NCBI RefSeq assembly: GCF_050436995.1
Contig: NC_134745.1
Coordinates: 10,602,001-10,666,000, forward strand
Source of the DNA: Anticarsia gemmatalis
Lineage: Eukaryota; Arthropoda; Insecta; Lepidoptera; Erebidae
Reading direction: 5' to 3'
Length of the DNA: 64,000 bases
In this document: piece by piece, positions 24,501 through 36,000 of the stretch
Position numbering within the stretch: the stretch's first letter is position 1
Layout: every line of letters begins with the position of its first letter
The notes under the pieces: model-generated
Told to the model about the DNA's origin: nothing
Database searches by the model: none
What the model saw: only the letters and a program-made list of their open reading frames with translations
Program-made: the position numbers and the translations under genes

Positions 24501-26585
24501 GGTGCCTAAGTATTTAGAAAGCATTTGCTATACCTACTGCCTAGAGCATGGAGTGGACAAACCAGTCTCAAAGTTTGTTTACCTCACGAATGCAATGTTT
24601 GTTTACTTTCATTCGTCGCCCGTCCCCTGCAACCTGCCCACCATCTGCATAGAATACCTGGTTCAGGCATTGTATGGGAAATAGGAACAGTCGGTTCCCA
24701 TATTTTTTACGATAATAATTATGCTTATTTTCTGGTCATTCCGATTGTAGAGTAAGTACCTATATGGAAATACAAATGCCATAACTGTTTTCCTTAAATA
24801 CCAGGTAATACTGTCAATATAGAACCTATTTACAATACAAAAAAATACTGGCCATTTTCCTCAAAAAATCTCTTGATGATGCTGTTTAATATAAAAAAAA
24901 CAAAAAAAAAAAAACTTTAATGGCATTTGTTTGCATTTTTTTGGGAGTCAGTGCCAGTATCTATTGCATTTTACTATTTAATATAAAACCTTATAGGTAA
25001 AATTTTACTTTTAATAAATTTTATTGCGGCTCATTTTTAAAAATGTTTTTGTTTATGCAGTAAAAATGTTGATCATGTTAAATGTTTAAGAGTAAACTAA
25101 TCCATGGTTCAATATAATAATTCTTGAATTTATTTTAAAAAATAATACAAAAATGATTATCAATATTGGAATCTAAGCTTAAAAACATGACCTGATTGTA
25201 TGTGTTTTCATTAAAATCCTTTTTGGTCTAAATGCTTATTCACGGAAAAGAAAATGTGGTCTCCCGCCATTTTCGTAAATCGTGTCTATGTTACATTAAT
25301 TTTGAAACAAGTTTTTCGAACTGATTTAATTGCTATTTCAAAAAGCTTAAGGTTTTACAATGTAAAAAATACTTACTTATAAAATAAAAATAAAATTAGT
25401 GAAGGCCCTTGCATTAAGTTCCGCAGTAAAGGCAGGCTGGTGCGGCAACGGTCGGTGGGCCACGGGTGAGTCATTCGCTTTCTACCATCACTGAGCCAGT
25501 GGGTAGCGGTCGATGACACAGGCCTGTTTATTCCCCATTCGTACTAGACCTATTGTGCTAAAATCACAATGTCGCCTACAAACAACTGACGATATTATTC
25601 ACTCGGTGCACGTAACTTAATACGTATTATTAGATGAAATATTTTGCTGTTCACTACTTAGCTTACTTAAAATGTTTCCCTAACTTTCAGAAATATATGT
25701 TGGACCTGAAAAATTACCGCGAAAATAAGTATTATTTTTGATACTAAGTACTTAACTCAATTACTCAATATAATTGGTGTTTTAAAATCGATATTTCGCT
25801 TACAATAGGAGGTAAACAATTAAACGAGAGCATCAAATATTCAATACATATAATCACTTTATTTGATTTGATTAATGAATTTGCGGTTTACCGGGTTTGC
25901 TCGAACATTGAATGAGTCGAGTGCTAACCCTACCGGTGTAACGTGGATAAGGAAACGGCGCGAAGCTGGCCGACCTCAAAACAAGTGCGACATGACTAAA
26001 GCAAAACGACGAGATCTGAACGAGAGCGCCGATGAGGTAATCACTCTATGAATGAAAAAACATAAAAAAAGTCTAAAATAACCTAACTGTAAGGTCGACG
26101 AACAAGACCTTCCGGTTTATTCTAAAAATAACCTTATTTGTACTCATACAGAGTTGGTTTTAGACAGCGAATGTGTCCGGCCATTGAATAGATGTAGCAG
26201 ATAGAGAATGAGTCACCAAAGACCGGGAGTTACTGAGCGTGAACTTTAGGTAAGTCATGTTTAAGTTCTGCGAATAATTTGCGTGTTTCTATTTTTAGAA
26301 TGTTCGAGAATTTATCATTGGAGTCTTTTTGCAACCTACAGGTCTAGTTTTGATTTCCAATGCTAGACATAATGACGGTTGACTCATCTAGTTCTAGTTT
26401 CCGATAGACAATAAAATGTCGTGCAATAATCATTTGCAATATGCTAATGAGTGGCACGTGTCGTAGTATCGTGTTGACTAAGTGCTTAGATCGTATGATT
26501 GTTAAAGTCGAGTAAAGCAAAGTAGTCAAGATCAAAGTTCTATCGTTGGTTGGATCCGAGACGGATATCATGAATATCGATATAT

Positions 26586-27310
26586 ACAGGGTGTCCCAAA
26601 ACTCAACGATAATCGAGACAGGATGAAAGGCCAAGTCATACCGGTTCTAGGAAAAATTAAAAAAAAATCCATATAACTTAGTTCAGCAAATAGACAATTT
26701 TCAAAAAAGTTGAAATTCCACACCCTTGGTCGCATGTTCAAGTCCTGTGATCACCAATATTACAATTTCGCTGTGTTTTTTTTAATTTCGTGATGTTCAT
26801 TAAATATGCTATTAATCGTAAAACAAATTTATGCACAAAACATTGTTAATTTCATAAAAAATGTTAAGTTTTAGTGAGTCATGGTTCACAAAAATATCGT
26901 TAGTTAACTTTGACGCTTCATATTGAAAAAAAAATGTACTACACTACCCTTGGCAAGTTATTTCAAAAGTTGGCGCATTTAATCAAGATTTCAAAATGGT
27001 GCAACACTTGCCACTTTTCTTGCCATTAAAAATGTTATTTTTATTTGAACGAAGAGTATCCTCGCAGATGGATCGGACGCAATGGTTCAATTTGATGGCC
27101 TCCTCGTTCCCCCGATCTAAATCCAGTAGATATTTTTTACTGGGAATACATAAAAGAAAAAGTCTTTTCGAAATAAATACAAAATCTATCAGAAATTCGC
27201 CACAGCGTCAGAGGAAATAAATGCAAGAAAATTTGCTTGACTGGTGAAAAGGTCTTATGTACGCCGTTGCAGAGCCTGTATTCGTGCCAGAGGAAAGCAA
27301 TTTTTATTAA
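26586..27310 (+). pseudogene. decayed mariner/Tc1-type (IS630 superfamily) transposase relic
   Basis: Starts ACAGGGTGTCCCAAAACTC, a terminal sequence common in this superfamily. At about 27053-27170 one frame reads YPRRWIGRNGSI, then a TGA stop, then WPPRSPDLNPVDIF and YIKEKVF, the hallmark block around a catalytic Asp. Upstream, near 26990, FQNG resembles FQQDGAPPH with the catalytic Asp lost. Further down, VRRCRACIRARGKQF matches the usual C-terminus. Stops and frame shifts break the gene, and no matching right-hand inverted repeat was found, so the copy is dead and truncated. Inference: an old DNA transposon. Confidence 0.75.
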
Positions 27311-29183
27311 AAAAGAGGAAATTGAGTCAGTCCATAACCAATATTTAATGTATTAAACATAATAGGTAATAATAATAATAAAAAAAAAAAACTTATTTAA
27401 TTATTCTCCTTAAACTAAAGTAGGTAATCCGAATTGTTCTCTTTTGGATGATTGAAATGGTGGAATGTTTGTAGAGTTCTCCTCTCCGGTCTAGTTGCTT
27501 TACTTGGGAGTTGACTACTTGCAGCTGTTTCGAATAGATCATACTTATCTATGAGTAATGGATCATCACATAAACCCTAAAATAGGCACACTAGATACTA
27601 ATTACAAAATATTTGAACAAGGCTATGTGATCCATATCAACAAATTCTTATATTCATTATCATTAGAATTTAATTCAAGAAATAATTTCTTGATAGGTAG
27701 ATAGCTAATTAATTAAGTTTACTTATAAATAATTAAGGTACTGTGAAAAAATCGCAACCGTGAGGCATTTTGCTCTGCTTCGTTTGCATGTAAAGTTGCC
27801 CTATCTCCATTAGAGGTAAATGCAATAAAAATAAACATAGGTATATTCAGCTAAGACCCGAATAAAATCAAAGTATAATGAATAAACAGGCATTACAAAA
27901 CTAATCGCAAATAAATCATTTGTTTTATACTAATTATAATCGCATTATACGCTGTAACCTTTTAATTTTAAATCTAGGACGTAATTATTATAATCATAGA
28001 ACTGCTAAACAGCTAGCAGATAAGTGCTTACACATAAATCAATCCACTTGGCTTATTTAGTAAGCCAAGAGGCTCCAGCTCCGGCACATTGCATGACAGT
28101 TAACTTTAAAGTTTAAATCTAATAACATTTTATACCAATCTAAAAGTAAGGGTACTGATGAAATACTGAAATGTTAATAAAAAATAAAATACAATTTGTT
28201 TATTTCATGAATAGAATTTTCTATATGGAGTCGTAAAATTATGTATAATAATTGCTATTCGAAATTTATTGAACATTATTAAAAAACTGCTTAGTAGTAG
28301 GAAATAGTTGTTGTAAGGAAAATAAAACAACAATTATATAACATGGCATATATTTATTATCATAAAAATGATAACTACATTTTTAATGTAATACAGTAAA
28401 AAACAATAGATATCTTATAAAATACCTTGGTTTACAATTATTTAAAACAATCTTATAACAAATAATTAATTTACACTGAGTACAGTGAAGAGATTCCCAT
28501 TAATACCATAGGATCTAGGACAAAGAGTTTTATTATGACATACTTTGGACATTACGAACCTAGACTAACTATTCTGTATCAAATAGCAGAAGTGTTTATT
28601 CGCGTTCAATCGCAATAAACTCCCTCACGGAGCGGTTTTACCCTCGTGGGGACAACAAAAAAAAAACCTAGACTAACTAAGTATTTGTGTATTATGACAA
28701 TAATTATTTGTTTTTAATACCAGGATAAAAAGAAGATCCAAAACAGAGAGTCGGTTAATTACTTTTCTTTCGAGCCATGTAAGATTATGAAAAGATAATC
28801 TAACTTAATTTAATCTCAGCACGAAGTATCTTACATTGAAATCTCTAAGCATCGCGTTATAATTGCAATGTGACACTTTTGAGAAATACTATACAAAATA
28901 CTTTAACTATATAAATACTTATTTGTATAAATAATTCGCTGTTATCTCTATTTACAAATGCGTAATTCTAACATTAATGAAATTAAATGTATAATAATTA
29001 ATTCGTGAAAGAGTAAATTAATGAATGTTTTATGATGAAATTATCTTAATGTTAAAACTAGTTTTAGCTCAACAAAATGATACTGATGATCTATTTGATG
29101 ATTATTTACAATACAGATCGCTATGGACTCATTTTTACGTATCTAAACATATTCAAATATTATTACTTATTTACTTCACTGAT

Positions 29184-29299
29184 GCCCGGTTTCTGAGTAC
29201 AATTAGCGGTAGTTTATGTATACAATAGCGTTTTTTTTGTATGAGTTCAAACGCAATTGAATAGATAAACTACCGCTAAATGTACCTCAGAAACCGGGG
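29184..29299. mobile_element. fold-back MITE, copy 2 of 3
   Basis: Two arms of about 53 bases pair almost throughout: left CCCGGTTTCTGAG, GTACAATTAGCGGTAGTTTA; right (reverse complement) CCCCGGTTTCTGAGGTACAT, TTAGCGGTAGTTTATCTATT. It is followed by TTA. The left target site has decayed (GATG). It lies in the gene-poor interval, upstream of Shark and downstream of the corin-like stop. Confidence 0.75.
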
Positions 29300-29792
29300 T
29301 TAAGTAAATGTTTCGTTGTTTCCTTAACTTACATTTTCGAGTGTCTAACAAATAAAGAGTACGGCTAAGCTATGGTTTATTTTACATTCAATCGTTTAAA
29401 GAAATAATCTAAATACTTGTTTGTCCTACAGGTACTTAATACGATCAAACATGGACGGCAATTCGACTGAGCCTAGCAGCCGACAACTAACACACCGTAG
29501 ACATGCATTGCTTTATCACAGCGTATACTATCATATACCATAACTTATAATATACCGCTACATCACCAAATATTTTATAAATCCATTTACTCCATTTTGT
29601 TGTTACAGGACTATCCATAGAGACAGAGCCCAATTTCTGCTGTAATTCTAAGACTATTTAAAAAAAGTTTAAGGACACTTACACTCGACTAAGAGACAGA
29701 AGTAATCTAAAATGGCTACTCGCAAGGAACAGCACACACTAACAACAAACACACGCGTGTGGATAACTTCAATTATTGATTGAGGAATTGAT

Positions 29793-29817
29793 TTTATTTG
29801 TTTATGAAACCTTTATT
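29793..29817 (-). terminator. candidate polyadenylation signals for the corin-like gene
   Basis: Minus-strand AATAAA hexamers, seen as TTTATT at 29793-29798 and 29812-29817, lie about 270-290 bases beyond the TGA stop at 30088-30086. They fit a short 3' UTR if the gene truly ends there. A donor at 30064/30063 could instead splice past them. Confidence 0.4.
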
Positions 29818-30085
29818 TAACAATAAACATCATAAACATTTCCTTTTTGAAAACGGAAGAGAGATACCTACCTCTTAATATTTATTATATCACTAGACTT
29901 ACTACCACTAACTCCTCTACTATCTATCTATTCTTTTTTTAGAGCTGTTCTCAGATACATTAAAAAAGACGTTCTGAAAAAAGTTTACCTGTGACGATCA
30001 GTCTCCTTCCTTAAATAATCACTTGTATGTTGTTGAGTGAGCCCTACTACTACAGCTTACTTACCGATAAGATTAGAGTAAAGGA

Positions 30086-33000
30086 TCACGTGTAGCAGTT
30101 GTCTTCGTCGGCGTGGTCTGTGCAGTCGATGGTGCCGTCGCAGAGCTGCGCGAGAGTGATGCAGCGTCCGTCCACACAGCGAAGTTCACCGCTGGGACAC
30201 GGCGACGCATGCGCACGACCCCATCCTTGCTTTGGCACATTCTCATTATTCGGGAAGTCTTCCCTATCTATGTACGTATTGTTAGTGTCTGGCATATCAT
30301 CATCCGTCATCGCATTCACGTCAGCAGCCTCCGCGGCTTCAGCGGCATCCGCGGCGGCAGCTTTCTGAAAGTTGAGTTATAAGAAGCATTAATGCAGAAC
30401 AAGAAATATTTTGTTTTTGTTTCGGATATCGTTTCAGAGTTCAAAAATTGTGATTGGTAATTGAAGCTCCTATAATAAAGTATCATGTTATTTGCTAAGA
30501 TGATTTTTCTCTACACAGATTTCTCTACAAAGACAATTAAGTAAAATAATATATTTTATTAATGTATTATTAAATTATGATGAATAATTAATCATGGTTA
30601 CCCTGAGTAATGCTCCACCATCTATAACTCTTTCAAATTTATTATCATTTTTATTGAATCGAGCTTGTGGTTGTGGTATGTTTGGTTCGTCTGCTGTCTG
30701 TGGTCGTTTTGCAGATGGCTGTTTAGGTGGCGGTACTCCAAATGTTGCCTTTAACTTCTGGTCTCCAAATTTCTTTTCCTTTTCAAACTCATCGAAGAAC
30801 CCTAAGTCTCCCATGTTAACGTCTTCAATGGATTCGTTGTCAAGGAGACCTTTCGGAGCCTTTTTTTCGGTAACCGCGTTCTGATCCTCTTTTACTTCTT
30901 CTTTTTCTTTGTAGTCATCTTTATTATTCTTTCTAGCTGATGAACGGAACGATGAAGTTCGGTTGTAGGGCATTAATCGGGAAAGTGAAGGTTTGATGTT
31001 TCTTGATAAACTGTAGGCATTGTTGCTGTCGCTGGTCATAAGTAGCTCCTTGCTGCTGTCATTTTCTCCTGGAAATAATGTTAAAACTTATTAAACACTG
31101 AACATCAACAGCTGTATTAATAGATAAATTAGTTAGTTTTAACGCAGTAAGTAATATGTAGAAGAAAAGAACCACTAAAAGTCATTGTAAGTTATATGGA
31201 AAGTGTAAGTAACGTACTAGATTTGTGGATGTCAATGTTTTTGCGTTGTCCAGTAGGTACTTTGTTAGGTCGCCTAACAGCGGGCGCGGGCGCAGAGCCG
31301 GCCGATTCCTCGCCAGGCTCACTGTGACGGTCAGCCGGGGCTTGTACGTGACGCGGTCCGCAAAGATCTTCCGTCTCATCTTCACCCGCGGAGCAGTCCT
31401 TGTAGCCGTCACACATCCACCTCTTTAGGATACAACCACCGGAAGGACATCTACAAAAAAGGTTATTTATAGGCATCACAGGTATCACAATTTTAAACTG
31501 TTCACAACGTGAAATGTGAAAATCCTAGAATCACCAACTAAAACATACATAGGAGATAGGTAAATCTACAAAAAATCTTTGCCAATCTTTGACAATTTGC
31601 ATAATTAGTTAATTTTAATAATAAATGAATTACTTGAATTCGTTTGCTTCGCATTGAACGCATTTTATTTCATCTTCCCCAGCGGGACAGTCGTTTCTGC
31701 CGTCACATATCCAGTCCCGAGGTATACACGAGCTATCTCCGCAAGTGAACTCCCTGTTGTAACACGGACTCTTCGCGGCTATACAGTTGTTGTGAGTGTA
31801 CTGCTTACATTCGAAGGCGGGAGTCAACTCTCGAGGAATGTATCCGTCACAGCTGTCCACAATAGCTGGAATAAAGGAATCGGGGAAATGTTTAAATGTA
31901 CAAATATTCAGTTTTAGTCGTATTGTATAGAATATTTACCTTTACAAAGATTATAGCATGGCTTTTTCGACGGGTATGGAGGCGGACTACACTCGGGCTC
32001 CAGCAGAGCGCAAACGAAGTGCCTGATGCGGTCACTGCAGTTAGTTGCCACCAGATAGTCGACTTGTGGCAAAAGTGAAGTTATTTCTACATCGCCCACT
32101 ATCGCCGCGGCACCCGCTAAATCATATGGCAACACGTCTCGACACAGCGTCATACGAGTCGATCGACATTGCACTGGAATATTACAGAAAGATGTGTTTA
32201 CATCAATGTTTTTGTAGATAGCACATGTCATTTAGTCTCATTATGTCTAAATATAGCTGTGGTTAATTACAATGTGCTGTGAATATGTATAAACGCAAAC
32301 GCCCAGTGTGTACTAATGAAAGAGCTGTGTGATAAACAGTTTACGTACCAGGAGTTGATGAAATCATGAAACCTCATGCACCCATTACAGAAGTTGTCTA
32401 AACTTACCATCCGAATAGGTGTTAATAGGATACTTCTTGGTCGTGGTGTCATCTCCGTCGCGCCAGGTCGGTAGTGTAGGGGACACTCTAGTGTTGTATA
32501 AAGAACTTTGAGTGGTCGATTTCATTTTTTCCGCGTCTTCTATTGAGATACCAAAAAGTTTAGAATGCCCTGATGTAAAGTTGATATCATAGTTTGAAGG
32601 ACCTCGAGCATAAAGATCTTGAGGTTCTGGATTGACGTTAAATTGTTGTCCCACCTCTTGCGCTCTGAAAACATCTTGATTTGTGTGTACTCTTTGGCCA
32701 ACTTCGTATTCTTTCAAACCTGGATATTCTTTGTAAACTGATGGATGAGTTTTCACCGGGTATTCTTCAACTTTTTTGCTTGCTTGCTTTTGGTCATAAT
32801 TTGCAAAATCGTTAATAGTCTCTGCTCGGGCGATAGTTTCTGTAGTTGAAGTCGTTGCGTCATTCCCATCCTTAAAGTATATTGCTAAAGGCTTTTCAGG
32901 TTTTTGAGTGATGTGAGGTTTTAACGTAGTGTCCTCGGGAACAGTAACGTCCAGTATTTTGGGTTTTCTTTTTTCTGAATCGGCTTTTTCGTTTCCATAT

Positions 33001-36000
33001 TGAACTTCAGGTGTAAGATGTGTAGGAAACACTGGTGGTATGGGTAGTTTTCTATTGAGATTCGCGTCTGGAATAATGTCAATCACGGATGTGACGTCGT
33101 TTTTATCGTTTTCAGCGTCGTAGAAATCTATTTCCGATGTTTTCGAACCTGCAATTATTGTGTTTACAAACGTATTTCTTACAATAAGTGATTGCAATAA
33201 CTTGTGCTGGCTAATTACCCAATTTGCATAAATTATGTGAAGGTGTAGGACGTAGGTGTATTGTGTGTAGGTACAACAACTAAACAACGATAGTGATAAT
33301 AATTACATTTATTATTCTGATTGGAATTCTTGGTGCTTAAGTATCACATGAAGTGTTTTGTGAATACTGACGTTGTTTAATCTATTACCCAAAGAATTGT
33401 TACTTGTGTTCCTTGATATAGCTAAAGTATTTACGAATTCTGAACAAAAATATTCATGTTATCTATACGTTAAGATCACTTAAAGTATGAAATCTTTATT
33501 ATGTTCTTCTAATAGAGGAACGTGAAGTGGGTCTAATCAAATCTGCAACGATGTTTTACAATACTCATTTACAGTATATTTTCACGGAGGTTTACAGAAT
33601 GGTAGTTACCTATGGCATCTCTGGTTTGAACAAACATGTACCTACAGTAGCCCAAAATATATATTTAAATATAACATCGGCCACTAAACCAGCCCAGCCC
33701 GGCTTCGCACGGATTTTTCACAACTTCCCATCTAAAATACAGGGTACATATAAACGTTTTAGAAATCTCTTTGACTGACTCTAAAAACCTTTACATAGCT
33801 TTGAAGAAGTAAGTGCACCAACGGACAGATGTATATGTATAACGTTTATAGACTAATATAGACCAAGAGCCGGCGCACGCCAGACCTTCGTTATTTTATA
33901 AAAACCTGAACTCTCGTCATTGCATGTTCCTAACAGTGGTAAGAATTATGGTTACGACGAAACTTGGGCCACCGTAGCTTTGGTTAATAAACTTAAAGGT
34001 TAAGTTTACCTAAACCTTAAATGTTAGTCTAGCTTAAGGACAAAACTTTAACGTTTTAACTAAAATAACGAAGGTCTAGCGTTCATCGGCTTGCTCTCTC
34101 TTTCTATTTTGTTTAATACTTTGTGAAGGTTTTAAAATACATACCGGGTTTAGGAGTGGTCTCTGCGGGGACAAGTTTTTTAACTTCCAGTTCGCCGTTT
34201 TGGTTGCCTGCTATTCCTGCCATCACAGGTTGCCAGTAGGTGCCGTTTGTCCCCGAGTTCGACTCCAAGTTGTCTGAAACATGGTCAAAAATATAATTAA
34301 GAATCATGTCGTAATATTATTTTACGTAAGTACTACTTAAAGTAAAGATTTTCCTGTATCTCAACTTTCCTACGTAAATAGAATTGTATTGCAAGCCTGG
34401 GTGTAGTAGGCAATTAGCTCTTTTATTCACTAGAATTATTATGCCAAATAAATTTACAAAAAAACAAGACGTATTTATGTGAAATAATATGTGAAATACA
34501 GAGTAAGATACTTTCCGGAGAAACCACTGTAGTATTCAAATGAAAGTGAAAATGTGTTTTGTAGTGTTGCTATAAAATTTTGAGCAGGCGCTACAGCAGT
34601 TGAACCAATTCAACGAAACACTGTATTTCATTGTATCGTTGCAAATACATAGTATAAAAAATTAATGAATACAAACATTCATTAAAAATCAAATCTATCT
34701 AATAACATCTAAACACACTGACCTACTCTCGAGTCATAAAATCATTCATTCATCATCATTAGAATAGGAAGTCGAATATAAAACGATGCAGACTTGATTG
34801 ACAACGATGTACCGAAATGTACGTCTAAAAATAGTCAATTAATTTGTGAGAGAGTTAGCACATCACCTATGTAAAATAAATCGAAATTTGAGTCTCCGAA
34901 TAATAAACTCTATCTATATAAATAAAAATGCGCTACCGAAATGTACGTACGCGCATATTTTTTAGCAATTAACTAAGTTGGATAGTAATATTCTCTAATA
35001 TGTTTGTAATTGTCGGGATAAGGCATGTATGGGATCGATGTTATGAAAATTTCCTCGCGAATGGAATAGACTGAATAAAATTGTAGGTACTATACCCGGA
35101 CGAATTCCAGTCCACTAGTTAAATCTTAAAAAAATCGAATCTTGGTAGTATTTTCATGGTTTATCTCGTTGGTCAAATACAGGAATTATATCTATCAAAT
35201 TGCAATTTAGGGGCATTAAAGAGATACAACAAAAGTGTGCATCTAATTGGTCTGTTTATTCAAAGTCGTGGGCTCAAAACCTGCCAACCTCAGACCTCGT
35301 ATAACTTAGTCATGACATGACATGACCGATGACCATTGACATATCATTTGAATAATATAATTTGAATAGTGACATCATCTTTGTTGCATCTATGATTGTT
35401 TCTGTGACCGGTTTAAGGTCAACGCTGAAAACAATCGCGTGTTTTTAAGTATTTACAGCTTCAATTAGATACAATTAGATATCAACTTAATGGGTATTGT
35501 TGATGAATTGCCATTAAACATTGTTTTTTATATCATTACTATATGTAAATGTACGACAACTGTAGCAATGCGTTGTAGACTGACCATAGACTGTAACGTA
35601 ACATCGTGTCTAGTTCATACATAGTACTATGTAGTAGCGTTGTAGGAAGCACGCTCTGTAAGACCCAGTAAGTGTATTGCTCATTTGGCAAACAGTACGT
35701 CGCTAACTATTCGCTGTCTAGTACATTATGTGTGAAAACTGTCAGATTGCATCCAAGACGAAAACTAAAGGACAACTTGTGACTGTTCCTAAAATATATT
35801 TTAGGAACCGCTAGTTAAATTGAGTAATTTCTTATTATGTTTGTGTGAAGAAAGTAAACCATTTTTTGGGAAACTTTCTATGATAGACGATGGCTTTGCG
35901 CCGCTACAAATATTTTGCAGACATTGTTTCGATTTGTACATATCAATGTAGGTATGCGAACCGTTTGCATCAAACTGTATGCTTATTGCAAACGTAGCCT

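Larger units (their letters stand above)
20865..30085. other. 9 kb without a confirmed gene between Shark and the corin-like gene
   Basis: AT-rich sequence with no convincing exon series. I looked on the minus strand for serine-protease exons of the corin-like gene (LTAAHC and GDSGGP-type codons) and saw none. Recognisable contents: Shark promoter DNA, TAGG/CCTA tracts, a repeat fragment near 23630, a decayed mariner relic at 26586-27310, a fold-back MITE at 29184-29299, and two splice-donor-like sites near 26036 and 26250. A 60-codon frame at 24502-24684 is of unknown value and looks like chance or relic sequence. Confidence 0.6.

Noticed and set aside
30099..30884. Plus-strand frames of 89-96 codons
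   Set aside because: Antisense to corin-like exons whose LDLR-A cysteines define the real frame.
32385..33287. 300-codon uninterrupted minus frame as a separate gene
   Set aside because: It is exon 4 of the corin-like gene plus intronic flanks; acceptor and donor sites at 33148 and 32408 join it in phase.
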